From GCA-2720975 sp964467985 (GTDB lineage: Bacteria; Planctomycetota; UBA1135; GCA-002686595): DNA of 64,000 nt. The stretch's first letter is position 1. Each line of letters starts with the position of its first letter. Of the stretch, positions 18,602 through 26,813 are shown one piece after another. Made by a program: the position numbers and the translations under genes. The notes beneath the pieces are model-generated. The model ran no database searches and was not told the origin of the DNA. It was given only the letters and a program-made list of their open reading frames with translations. The stretch is taken from assembly GCA_964467985.1 (NCBI GenBank), contig CAYXTP010000010.1, positions 62,001-126,000 of the forward strand, read 5' to 3'.

Positions 18602-18621
18602 ATATCGTAAGATCACGATAT
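18602..18621 (+). promoter_or_regulatory. 20-bp palindromic operator over the arsR-metH promoter
   Basis: ATATCGT (18602-18608) and ACGATAT (18615-18621) form a perfect 7-bp inverted repeat with a 6-nt spacer. A TAAGAT -10 hexamer (18608-18613) lies within it, and the start codon of the ArsR-type gene (18620) overlaps its right arm. An extra half-site CGATAT follows at 18624-18629. ArsR-family dimers bind such short palindromes and dissociate on ligand binding, so this is a strong candidate autoregulatory operator. Confidence 0.65.
18608..18613 (+). promoter_or_regulatory. -10 element (TAAGAT) of the arsR-metH unit
   Basis: TAAGAT ends 6 nt before the ATG at 18620, predicting a leaderless transcript. 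TTGGCC at 18583-18588 is a possible -35 with a long 19-nt spacer. Confidence 0.4.
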
Positions 18622-19564
18622 GCCGATATCTCTCTTGGGCGCCACTCGCGTTCTCAAGGCCATAGCCGATGAGACACGCCTACGGATTCTGCACCTGCTA
18701 CAGCAGGGAGAGCTCTCGGTCAGCGATCTGATGGAGATCCTCAACCTGGGCCAGAGTCGGACGTCCACGCACCTGACCCTGTTGAAGGAGGTGGACCTCG
18801 TCAGTGACCGACGAGCTGGGCGGCGCAACTTCTATTCCCTGAAGACCGGTCCCTCCTCGGCGCTCGTCGATGAAGTGCTCGACGATCACCGAGAGGCCAC
18901 CGAATTCGTCTCCGACCTGGCGGGATGGGAAGCCTTGCAACGCCGGCGACGGGAAGAGGACCGCTCCTACTTCGATCGCGTGGCGGCCACCTTTGGCGAG
19001 CAAGTTCTGCCCGGCCGAACCTGGGAGGGTCTGGCTCGCTCTATTCTGCGCTTGGCTCCGAAGGCGCGTTACGCCGACCTGGGCATTGGCGACGGCCTAC
19101 TGACACTGATGTTGGCAGAGGTGGCGGAGTCGGTTACGGCGGTTGATCTCTCCAGTCAGATGCTCGACGCCCTCAATCAACGGGCCAGTCGTCGAGGCAT
19201 CAAGAACATCGAGACTGTGGAAGGTGAAATTGAAGACCTCCCCTTGGAAGATGTCTCCTTTGATGTCGTGGTCCTCAGCCAGGCCTTGCACCATGCCCGT
19301 GTGCCAGCCCAGGCACTCAAGGAGGCCTTCCGCATTACAAGACCAGGAGGTCGCGTGCTGCTCATCGATCTGTTGGCCCACGGCGAAGAGTGGGTGCGTG
19401 ACAAACTCCAGGATCGCCATCTCGGATTCACGGAGAGCGCGTTGGAGAACTTGGTCCAGAGTGCTGGTTTCGAAGAGGTCCGGGTCGAACGAGCCGCCCG
19501 CGATCCGCAGCCACCGCATTTCATGACTCTCATTGCGACGGGCCAACGCCCCGCAAGACCCTGA
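18620..19564 (+). CDS. ArsR-family regulator fused to SAM-dependent methyltransferase (SahR-like)
   Basis: 314 residues. Residues 1-90 are an ArsR winged helix: LKAIADETRLRILHLL, then SVSDLMEILNLGQSRTSTHL as the recognition helix and a wing with DRRAGRRNFYSL. No metal-binding CXC-type motif is seen, so this is unlikely to be an arsenic sensor. Residues about 145-290 are a class I methyltransferase: ADLGIGDGLLTLMLAE (SAM loop), VTAVDLSSQML, then SFDVVVLSQALHH. It is 7 nt upstream of metH. ArsR-type regulators with SAM-binding domains beside methionine-cycle genes are known (the SahR group responds to S-adenosylhomocysteine); by that analogy and the palindrome at its start, I infer an autorepressor of this operon that senses SAM/SAH. 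Confidence 0.85.
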   Translation: MPISLLGATRVLKAIADETRLRILHLLQQGELSVSDLMEILNLGQSRTSTHLTLLKEVDLVSDRRAGRRNFYSLKTGPSSALVDEVLDDHREATEFVSDLAGWEALQRRRREEDRSYFDRVAATFGEQVLPGRTWEGLARSILRLAPKARYADLGIGDGLLTLMLAEVAESVTAVDLSSQMLDALNQRASRRGIKNIETVEGEIEDLPLEDVSFDVVVLSQALHHARVPAQALKEAFRITRPGGRVLLIDLLAHGEEWVRDKLQDRHLGFTESALENLVQSAGFEEVRVERAARDPQPPHFMTLIATGQRPARP

Positions 19565-19571
19565 CCCCGCC

Positions 19572-22500
19572 ATGGACGAACCGGTCAACACCTGCGCAGC
19601 GCACGACAAGCTCGATGCGCTCCTTTCGAAGCGCATCCTGATCCTGGACGGCGCAATGGGGACGATGATCCAGGGCCTGAGCCTGGATGAGGCGGACTTC
19701 CGTGGTGAGCAGTTCGCTCAACACGACGGGCCGCCCCTGAAGGGCAACAACGACATCCTCAGCCTGACGCGTCCGGAAGCCATCCGCGCCATCCACTGCC
19801 AGTTCCTCGAGGCCGGAGCGGACATCATCGAGACGAACACCTTTACGGCCACGGCGGTTGCGCAGGCAGACTACGGGCTTGAGGACATGGCGATCGATAT
19901 CAACCTCGCCGCGGCCCGCATCGCGCGCGAGGCCGCAGACGAGTACAGCGCTCGCACTCCAGACAAGCCCCGATTTGTGGCTGGCGCGGTCGGCCCTACT
20001 AGCAAGACCCTCTCCTTGTCTCCGGATGTGGGTGACCCCGGCTTCCGCAGCCTGAGCTTCGAACAACTTCAAGAGCACTATGCGGATCAGATTCGAGCCC
20101 TAGCCGAGGGCGGAGTGGACCTGGTGTTGGTCGAGACGATCTTCGACACCCTCAATGCCAAGGCTGCCCTGGCCGCCGTCGAACAAGTCCGGGCGGACAC
20201 GGGCTTGGAGCTGCCCGTCATCATCTCCGTGGCCATCACCGATGCGAGTGGACGCACGCTCTCAGGCCAAACCGTTGAGTCCTTCCTGCACTCGGTCAAT
20301 CACGTCAGTCCCTTGGCCGTTGGAGTGAACTGCTCACTGGGCGCCAAAGAGATGCGCCCCTATGTGGCAGAGCTCGCACGCCTCAGCCAAAGCTGGGTGA
20401 GTTGTTATCCCAACGCAGGCCTGCCCAATGCCTTTGGCGAGTACGACGAGCGGCCCGAAACAACAGCCGCCTTGGTGGGCGAGTTCGCCGAGAGCGGCAT
20501 GCTCAACCTAGTCGGTGGCTGTTGCGGCACAACCCCCGATCATGTGCGCGCTATCGCTAAGGCCATGCAATCAATAACGCCGCGCGAACGCCCCGCGCTG
20601 AACGGAGCCGGCGTCACGCACTACACGGGTCTGGAGACTCTGAGCATCACGCCCGAGTCCAATTTCCTGATGGTGGGAGAACGCACGAATGTGGCCGGAT
20701 CAGCCCGGTTCAGGCGTTTGATTACGGAGGGTGACTTCGAGACGGCAGTCGAAGTGGCTCTGCAGCAGGTGCGCAGCGGTGCCAACATCCTGGACGTGAA
20801 CATGGATGAGGGGCTACTCGAGTCTGAACAGGCCATGACTCGTTTCCTCAACTTGATTGCTGCGGAACCCGAGATCGCGCGCGTGCCGGTCATGGTCGAC
20901 AGTTCCAAGTGGACGGTGCTTGAGGCGGGATTGCGCTGCTTGCAGGGCAAGGGCATCGTGAACTCAATCTCTCTCAAGGAGGGCGAGCAGCAGTTCCTGG
21001 ACTACGCCCGGGCCATTCGCCGCTACGGAGCGGGGGTCGTCGTCATGGCTTTTGATGAGGTCGGTCAAGCGGATAGCACCGAACGCAAGGTGGAGATCTG
21101 CCAGCGCGCCTTCAAATTGCTCACGGAGAGGATCGGCTTCCCAGCGGGCGACATCATCTTTGATCCGAACATCTTGGCCATCGGGACGGGCATCGACGAA
21201 CACCGCCGCTATGGCATCGCATTCATCGAAGCCGCCACCGAGATCAAGCGCACCTGCCCGGGTTGCAAGATCTCGGGTGGCGTGTCGAACCTCTCGTTCT
21301 CGTTCCGCGGGAACAACACCGTGCGCGAGGCGATTCACTCGGCCTTCCTGTATCACGCCATCCGTGGCGGGATGGACATGGGCATCGTCAACGCGGGTCA
21401 ATTGGAAGTGTATGAGGATATTGACCCGGTTCTGCTCGAGCATGTGGAGGATCTGATTTTTGATCGCCGCGAGGATGCGACCGAGCGGCTGGTGAACTTC
21501 GCGGAAGGCGTGCAATCCAAGGGGAAGAAGAAGGTCGAAGACCTGACCTGGCGCGAGGGTTCAGTACGAGAGCGCATCGGGCACGCACTGGTACATGGCA
21601 TCCTGGATTTCTTGGAAGAAGACACCGAGGAGGCGCGCCTCTCACTGCAGACGCCCCTGGCTGTGATCGAAGGACCGCTGATGGACGGCATGCGAGTGGT
21701 TGGAGATCTCTTCGGCGAGGGCAAGATGTTTCTGCCGCAAGTCGTGAAGAGTGCGCGGGCCATGAAGAAGGCCGTCGCTGTGCTCGAGCCCTACATGGAG
21801 CAGGAGAAGGAGGGGAGTGCCGTCGGCGCGCGTGGAACGGTTGTCATGGCCACGGTCAAGGGCGACGTACACGACATCGGCAAGAACATCGTGGGCGTCG
21901 TCTTGGGTTGCAACAACTTTGAGGTCATCGACCTGGGGGTAATGGTTCCGGCAGAAAAGATTCTGGCCACCGCGCGTGCGGAAGGTGCAGACATGATTGG
22001 CCTGTCCGGACTCATCACTCCTTCACTGGACGAAATGGTGCACGTGGCCAAGGAGATGGAACGCGAGGGGTTCAGCGTTCCGCTGCTCATTGGTGGCGCT
22101 ACCACGAGCCCCCAGCACACGGCCGTGAAAATCGCTCCGGTTTTTTCAGGGACTGTGCTGCATGTTCACGACGCCTCACGCTCGGTGTCGGCGGTTTCCG
22201 ACTTGCTCAATCCCGAGCGCAAGGCTGAGCTGCATGCGGCAAACCTCATCGAGCAGGCGCGCCAACGTGAACTCCACACGAGCAAGACCCAGAAACCGCT
22301 CTTGCCGATTGCCCAAGCCCGCGCGGAAGCCGCATCCATCCGTTGGCGTGCAGAAGACCTGCCAGCACCCGCGTTCCTCGGGCGGCGGGTCATCGACGAT
22401 GTGGGCCTTTCGGACCTGGTCCCGTTTATCGACTGGACGCTCTTCTTCAGCACGTGGGAGTTAAAAGGTCGCTTCCCCGCAATCCTCACACATCCTCGCT

Positions 22501-23276
22501 ACGGCGAGGCGGCCAGCGAGCTGTACGAGCACGCACAGGTGCTGCTCGACCGCATCGTCAAAGAAAACCTGATCAGGCCGCGGGGCGTTTACGGCTTTTG
22601 GGCCTCCAATTCCGAACAAGATGACCTGATCCTGTTCGATGACGATGAGCGCAAGACCGAACTCTGCCGCATCCCCATGCTGCGCAGACAGGTACCGGTA
22701 GATGGTCAACCCAGCCGCTGCCTGGCGGACTTCGTCGCCCCACGGGACACAGGTCTCAGGGACCATGTGGGCGCGTTCGCTGTCAGCGCAGGAGAAGGCG
22801 TGGCAGAACTCGTCGATCAGTTTGAAGCGGACAACGACACCTATCAGGCCATCATGGTCAAGGCGATTGCCGACCGCTTGGCCGAAGCCTATGCGGAGTT
22901 CCTGCACGCCCGTGTGCGCCGCGAGTGGGGTTACGGCAGAGCCGAAGAGTTCAGCAACGAGGAGCTGATTACCGAGTCCTACCGGGGCATCCGGCCGGCA
23001 TTCGGGTACCCCGCCTGCCCGGATCACCGGCCGAAGAAAATGCTCTGGCGCCTTCTGGACCCCGCCAGCCAGGGCATTACCCTGACCGAAGGATTCGCCA
23101 TGGCACCTGCCGCGTCAGTCAGCGGTCTCTATTTCGCACATCCGGAGTCCAAGTACTTCCATGTAGGGCGCATCGGTCGCGATCAAGTCGAGGACTACGC
23201 CAGGCGCACGGGTACCAGTTTCGGCGAGACCGAGCGCTGGCTGTCACCCACGTTGGGATACACGCCGACCAGCTAG
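19572..23276 (+). CDS. metH: Cobalamin-dependent methionine synthase
   Basis: 1234 residues, full length for MetH. Domains in order: homocysteine-binding barrel with zinc ligands (VGVNCSLGAKEMRPYV and VGGCCGTTPDHV); pterin (methyl-tetrahydrofolate) barrel beginning near 350 (FLMVGERTNVAGSARFRRL, then ILDVNMDEG); B12 cap and B12 domain with the axial-ligand motif DVHDIGKNIVGVVLGCNNF; and AdoMet activation domain with RPAFGYPACPDH. It transfers the methyl group of 5-methyl-THF to homocysteine through cob(I)alamin. The ATG at 19572 is 7 nt after the ArsR-methyltransferase stop, so the pair is an operon. No B12 riboswitch fits in the 79 nt before the operon. Confidence 0.97.
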   Translation: MDEPVNTCAAHDKLDALLSKRILILDGAMGTMIQGLSLDEADFRGEQFAQHDGPPLKGNNDILSLTRPEAIRAIHCQFLEAGADIIETNTFTATAVAQADYGLEDMAIDINLAAARIAREAADEYSARTPDKPRFVAGAVGPTSKTLSLSPDVGDPGFRSLSFEQLQEHYADQIRALAEGGVDLVLVETIFDTLNAKAALAAVEQVRADTGLELPVIISVAITDASGRTLSGQTVESFLHSVNHVSPLAVGVNCSLGAKEMRPYVAELARLSQSWVSCYPNAGLPNAFGEYDERPETTAALVGEFAESGMLNLVGGCCGTTPDHVRAIAKAMQSITPRERPALNGAGVTHYTGLETLSITPESNFLMVGERTNVAGSARFRRLITEGDFETAVEVALQQVRSGANILDVNMDEGLLESEQAMTRFLNLIAAEPEIARVPVMVDSSKWTVLEAGLRCLQGKGIVNSISLKEGEQQFLDYARAIRRYGAGVVVMAFDEVGQADSTERKVEICQRAFKLLTERIGFPAGDIIFDPNILAIGTGIDEHRRYGIAFIEAATEIKRTCPGCKISGGVSNLSFSFRGNNTVREAIHSAFLYHAIRGGMDMGIVNAGQLEVYEDIDPVLLEHVEDLIFDRREDATERLVNFAEGVQSKGKKKVEDLTWREGSVRERIGHALVHGILDFLEEDTEEARLSLQTPLAVIEGPLMDGMRVVGDLFGEGKMFLPQVVKSARAMKKAVAVLEPYMEQEKEGSAVGARGTVVMATVKGDVHDIGKNIVGVVLGCNNFEVIDLGVMVPAEKILATARAEGADMIGLSGLITPSLDEMVHVAKEMEREGFSVPLLIGGATTSPQHTAVKIAPVFSGTVLHVHDASRSVSAVSDLLNPERKAELHAANLIEQARQRELHTSKTQKPLLPIAQARAEAASIRWRAEDLPAPAFLGRRVIDDVGLSDLVPFIDWTLFFSTWELKGRFPAILTHPRYGEAASELYEHAQVLLDRIVKENLIRPRGVYGFWASNSEQDDLILFDDDERKTELCRIPMLRRQVPVDGQPSRCLADFVAPRDTGLRDHVGAFAVSAGEGVAELVDQFEADNDTYQAIMVKAIADRLAEAYAEFLHARVRREWGYGRAEEFSNEELITESYRGIRPAFGYPACPDHRPKKMLWRLLDPASQGITLTEGFAMAPAASVSGLYFAHPESKYFHVGRIGRDQVEDYARRTGTSFGETERWLSPTLGYTPTS

Positions 23277-23332
23277 TGGCGATCTCGGACGAATGGCGCA
23301 CCAACGCGTTCATCCGCCGTGCATCCAGGGGG

Positions 23333-23338
23333 TACAAT
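23333..23338 (+). promoter_or_regulatory. -10 element (TACAAT) of a probably leaderless transcript
   Basis: TACAAT, five of six matches, ends 6 nt before the ATG at 23345. TTCATC at 23309-23314 is a weak -35 with an 18-nt spacer. Confidence 0.5.
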
Positions 23339-23344
23339 CAGAGC

Positions 23345-24838
23345 ATGAAGAGGAAAAACCCACTTCAAATCGCTACCTGGCTCCTGGTCACCACTTGCCT
23401 CGTGAGCCTAACGGGCTGTGGTACCGATGATCCCGGTTCAGGAGAGGAAGGACCCCAGCCGCCGGACGTGGTCCTCTTCCTGGTGGACACGCTGCGCTGG
23501 GACTGGACGCAACCGGGTGGGTTTGACCGCGAGACGACTCCCAACCTCTCCAAGCTCGCGCAGCAGAGCGTTGTCTTCGAGCAAGCCAGTTCGGCCGCAC
23601 CCTGGACACTGCCCTCGGTAGTTTCCCTGTTTACGGGCAAGCACCTGGCAGAACACAACGTGGTGCACGACCGACTGCGCATGGCAGCTTCCACCGTCAC
23701 CTTCCCCCAGCTGTTGCAGGAATGGGGCTACCAGACGGCCTCCTTCCATCGCAATCCGTACGCCGGCGGAAAGTGGGGTATCAAGCGCGGGTTTGATCAG
23801 ACCACGCTGACGAGCGGGCAGACCGACAGGACTCTGCTGGCCGAGTTCTTCTCGAACCTCACCGCCATGCCGTTCCTGCTCTACGTTCACAACACGGAGC
23901 CCCATGACCCCCACGTAGTCCGCAAGAAATTCATGGGCACTTTCGACGAGGTGCCTTCAGGCTTCTTGAAGGAATACGGAGAACTGGTCGAGGTCTACCG
24001 CCAGAGCACGCGCGAGGACTACGTCAAGAAGAACGAGCTCGGAACGATCGACAACACGGAGATCCAGCAGAAGTGGATCGATCGACTCGATCTGCGTACC
24101 GAGGAAATTCGGAACCTGTATTCCGTTTCTGTCCGGGATGCAGACGACCACTTGGGAGATGTGATTGCCGGGCTCAAGGAACAGGGCCGCTGGAAGAACA
24201 CCCTCTTCATCATGGTCGCCGATCATGGGGAAGAGCTCGGAGACCATGGGGGCTGGCAGCACGACCAGTCAGCCTACCAGGAACTGATCCACGTTCCGCT
24301 GATCGTTCGCTTCCCCGGCGACGAGTACGCGGGCAAGAGAATCCCGACGCCAGTCTCACTGGTGGACGTAATGCCGACGATTCTTGAAGCTGTGAAGTGT
24401 CCGCTTGAGCGGCCGGCCATGAGCGGCATCAGCCTCATGCCATTGATCAGAGGGGACGCGGACCCAAGCGGTGAGATGCGCCTCGTTTCGATTCGCAACA
24501 ACAAGAAGAAATACTTCAAGCCCTACAAGGAAGGTCGCGGAGACCTGAACGTGGTTGTGCGAAAGGGGTTTCTCAAGGCCATCTTCAATATTGAGCCGAA
24601 CACCTTGGAACTCTTCGATTTGGCCGCAGACCCCGGTGAGACCCAGGATCTCGCACAAGAACTGGGGCCGGAGGCGGCAGCCCTCAAGCTCTTCGCGGCA
24701 CGTACCTATGCCGAGATGCTCAAACGGTCAGACCAGGCGCAGGCAGGCAATCTGGACGACCAGAGCGCCGATGTCCTCCAGGCCCTCAAGGACCTGGGAT
24801 ACGTAGGGGAAGACTCGGAGTCGGAAGATCCTCGCTGA
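23345..24838 (+). CDS. Sulfatase-superfamily lipoprotein lacking the formylglycine motif
   Basis: 497 residues from the ATG at 23345; in-frame codons upstream overlap metH and are not real. Lipobox LVSLTGC at about residues 19-25. The alkaline phosphatase-superfamily core follows: PPDVVLFLVDTLRWD with the first metal Asp, then AAPWTLPSVVSLFTG where sulfatases have C/S-x-P-x-R, and VADHGEELGDHGGW with the second metal pair. The nucleophile position seems to be Thr in PWTLPS, a pattern common in sulfatase-like proteins of environmental bacteria; those cannot form formylglycine and may be phosphodiesterases or phosphotransferases rather than sulfatases. Probably outer-membrane or periplasmic. 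Single-gene unit after metH. Confidence 0.85.
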   Translation: MKRKNPLQIATWLLVTTCLVSLTGCGTDDPGSGEEGPQPPDVVLFLVDTLRWDWTQPGGFDRETTPNLSKLAQQSVVFEQASSAAPWTLPSVVSLFTGKHLAEHNVVHDRLRMAASTVTFPQLLQEWGYQTASFHRNPYAGGKWGIKRGFDQTTLTSGQTDRTLLAEFFSNLTAMPFLLYVHNTEPHDPHVVRKKFMGTFDEVPSGFLKEYGELVEVYRQSTREDYVKKNELGTIDNTEIQQKWIDRLDLRTEEIRNLYSVSVRDADDHLGDVIAGLKEQGRWKNTLFIMVADHGEELGDHGGWQHDQSAYQELIHVPLIVRFPGDEYAGKRIPTPVSLVDVMPTILEAVKCPLERPAMSGISLMPLIRGDADPSGEMRLVSIRNNKKKYFKPYKEGRGDLNVVVRKGFLKAIFNIEPNTLELFDLAADPGETQDLAQELGPEAAALKLFAARTYAEMLKRSDQAQAGNLDDQSADVLQALKDLGYVGEDSESEDPR

Positions 24839-25088
24839 CGTCAACGCCTGGCTCTGTTGCACTCCAGCCCCGCCACAGGACCACGCGGCTCGCGCGCCCC
24901 AAGGGGCCCAATTCGACGCCCCGGAAACGGGAATGAGGGGTCCGTCGCAGGCGCCGTCTTCGGGACAGGCTCCCCTCGGAGCGAGTGAATCGCCCATGCG
25001 GTGCGCGACCCGTGACCAGAGTGTGGCTGTGTTGATTGGGTTAACAAGGTGTACACGCACAATGGCTGCGAACGGACGTACCAGGGGC

Positions 25089-25128
25089 TAAGCTCCTCAG
25101 TCCGCTGCCGCACGGCAGCCCACAGGAG
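25089..25128 (+). promoter_or_regulatory. Candidate -10, leader hairpin and Shine-Dalgarno of the coiled-coil gene
   Basis: TAAGCT (25089-25094) could be a -10 element. It is followed by a perfect 7-bp hairpin with a 2-nt loop (25104-25110 with 25113-25119) and AGGAG at 25124-25128, 8 nt before the ATG at 25137. This is one of the few genes here with a canonical ribosome binding site. The 250 nt before it, back to the sulfatase-like gene, hold no gene I can support. Confidence 0.35.
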
Positions 25129-25136
25129 CCATCTTC

Positions 25137-25925
25137 ATGCAAAACGTCTCGACCCTGATCCGCACAGTCCTACTCGCCAGCATCGTGGCCTTGATCGGTT
25201 GGTGGACCCTGGTGCTGCGCGACAAGCTGCTCGAAAACGAACGGGCCGTGCAGCAGCGGGATGTGGAAATCGCCAGCTTGAATGGCGACATCGCAGAAAA
25301 GGCCGAGCTGCTTGAGGAACAGGCCCAAGCTCTCTTGGACTTGGAAGCGGATCTTGAGGCGAGTGAGTTGAGAGTGGAGGAGCTCGAACTCTCCCTCTGG
25401 CTCGTCAAGGTCGATCATCGTTTGGCTCGTATCACTGTCCTGGACCAGGGCCCCTCCCCTGACGAGCCACAGCGCTTCGTCACGCGCATTCGTTTCCAAG
25501 AGCTGGACGAAGCAGGCGAACCCGCTGGGCCGGCACGAGACATAACGATTGATGGCAAGATCCTGTACGTGGAAGGCCTCGTGATCAAGTTCAGTGACGA
25601 GTACGTCGAGGGTGGTGATGCGTTGCGCGGCAGCTCAGTAGCCCTGTTCAAACGTGTGTTCTCCGAGAATCAGGCGCCTAGCGAAGGCGTGCAGCTCGAC
25701 CAACCTCGCACCCACCCGCTTCCGCATCGAGGGGATCAACTACCTGACCCGTTCTACGACGACCTGTGGTCCAAGTTCTGGGACTACGCCAATGACCCCG
25801 AATTAGCCGCCTCCAAGGGAGTGCGTGCAATTCACGGGGAGGCGCCTTCGATCGAATTGCGCGATGGCAAGACGTACCGAATCGAATTGCGATCTTCTGG
25901 GGGCCTTTCCATCCAAGCCGAGTAG
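25137..25925 (+). CDS. Membrane-anchored coiled-coil protein, function unknown
   Basis: 262 residues. One N-terminal membrane anchor (about 8-26), then a coiled coil of about 60 residues (ENERAVQQRDVEIASLNGDI and onward), then a C-terminal domain of about 170 residues with alternating strands (HRLARITVLDQG, RFVTRIRFQELDEAG, RDITIDGKILYVEGLVIKF). No catalytic motif is visible and I do not recognise the family. Start supported by AGGAG 8 nt upstream. Flanked by unrelated genes on both sides. Confidence 0.75.
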   Translation: MQNVSTLIRTVLLASIVALIGWWTLVLRDKLLENERAVQQRDVEIASLNGDIAEKAELLEEQAQALLDLEADLEASELRVEELELSLWLVKVDHRLARITVLDQGPSPDEPQRFVTRIRFQELDEAGEPAGPARDITIDGKILYVEGLVIKFSDEYVEGGDALRGSSVALFKRVFSENQAPSEGVQLDQPRTHPLPHRGDQLPDPFYDDLWSKFWDYANDPELAASKGVRAIHGEAPSIELRDGKTYRIELRSSGGLSIQAE

Positions 25926-26030
25926 GTCGAGGATTCGACGCTGAAACACACGACTGCATTCCCGTAGCCCGCGCGACGAGTGGTCAGCTCTTCAGCTTGG
26001 GCGCTCGGCTCAACCTCTCAAGTCAACCCG

Positions 26031-26795
26031 TCAACGGCGACCGCCCTTGAAGAGCGGAAGCAACGTGCCCTCAAGACGTCGGTACAACTCTCCGGTGGCG
26101 CGCACATCCCGTAGACAGTATTCCCCAATGTCTTCGATGCGGCCCTCGCGGTAGGCACGGCCAACCTGACTTCCATCGATGGACCCTTTCGGGCTCTCTA
26201 CATCGAAGCGCCGACACCAATAATCCAAGGAGTATCGATCGCGGGTGGCCCCTTGGAAGGTCAGGACGTCAAACAAATCACAGTGATCCGAGATGTCATA
26301 GCGATAGGGCACGAGGTTGCGCGACGGAACGATCCCCAACTGCGCCGACCGCACGCTCAATATTGGGCCGTCATAGCCCCGGCCGTTGTAGGTGACCAAG
26401 CGCGGTAGGCGCCCTCGACTGTCGCGCCAGGACACGAGTTCCCAGAACCTGCGCAGAAGCTGACTCTCGTCGCCGCGGAAGATCTTCGAGTGGGGAACCT
26501 TCTCCCAGGCGTGCTCAGCGACGTCCTCGCCCTCCAAGAGGACCAGGCCTGTGTCCTGCTCCATGTTCCACAAGCCAATCGCGATCACTTTCCCCAGGCC
26601 TGGGAACAGGGCCGTCCGCTCTTGGACGGCATCCCGTTTCGAGGGATCGCGTTCCCTACCCATCAGGTACCCGCGCGTGATCTCGTCCACCTCTTCCCAC
26701 GGGAAGCCGGCCACCTCAATGTCGAAGACAAAGGTGGGGCAGCGGTCCCCCGCATGATTTGCGCTAGAGCTGTCGGTCGAGGGGTGGGCGTCCAT
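26031..26795 (-). CDS. 3'-5' exonuclease, PolB-type (DnaQ-like fold)
   Basis: 254 residues. The ATG at 26795 is preferred to a GTG at 26804. DEDD exonuclease motifs are visible: FVFDIEV near residue 22 (Exo I, Asp and Glu), LVTYNGRGYDGPIL near 133 (Exo II), the segment HCDLFDVL near 170, and EYCLRDVRATGELYRRL near 220 with the last Asp (Exo III). This matches the family named predicted 3'-5' exonuclease related to the exonuclease domain of PolB. It would trim single-stranded 3' ends in DNA repair or RNA processing. Single gene; its end is 105 nt from the coiled-coil gene. Confidence 0.8.
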   Translation of the reverse strand: MDAHPSTDSSSANHAGDRCPTFVFDIEVAGFPWEEVDEITRGYLMGRERDPSKRDAVQERTALFPGLGKVIAIGLWNMEQDTGLVLLEGEDVAEHAWEKVPHSKIFRGDESQLLRRFWELVSWRDSRGRLPRLVTYNGRGYDGPILSVRSAQLGIVPSRNLVPYRYDISDHCDLFDVLTFQGATRDRYSLDYWCRRFDVESPKGSIDGSQVGRAYREGRIEDIGEYCLRDVRATGELYRRLEGTLLPLFKGGRR

Positions 26796-26802
26796 CCGCA
26801 GC

Positions 26803-26808
26803 ACCCTA
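26803..26808 (-). promoter_or_regulatory. -10 element (TAGGGT) of the exonuclease gene
   Basis: TAGGGT on the minus strand ends 7 nt before the ATG at 26795. The AGGG in it could also be read as a weak Shine-Dalgarno. It lies 5 nt from the stop of the upstream matrixin gene. Confidence 0.3.
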
Positions 26809-26813
26809 GCAAA

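Noticed and set aside
18541..19571. Cobalamin or SAM riboswitch for metH
   Set aside because: Only 79 nt precede the operon and 7 nt precede metH; no room for a riboswitch, and a palindromic operator explains regulation better.
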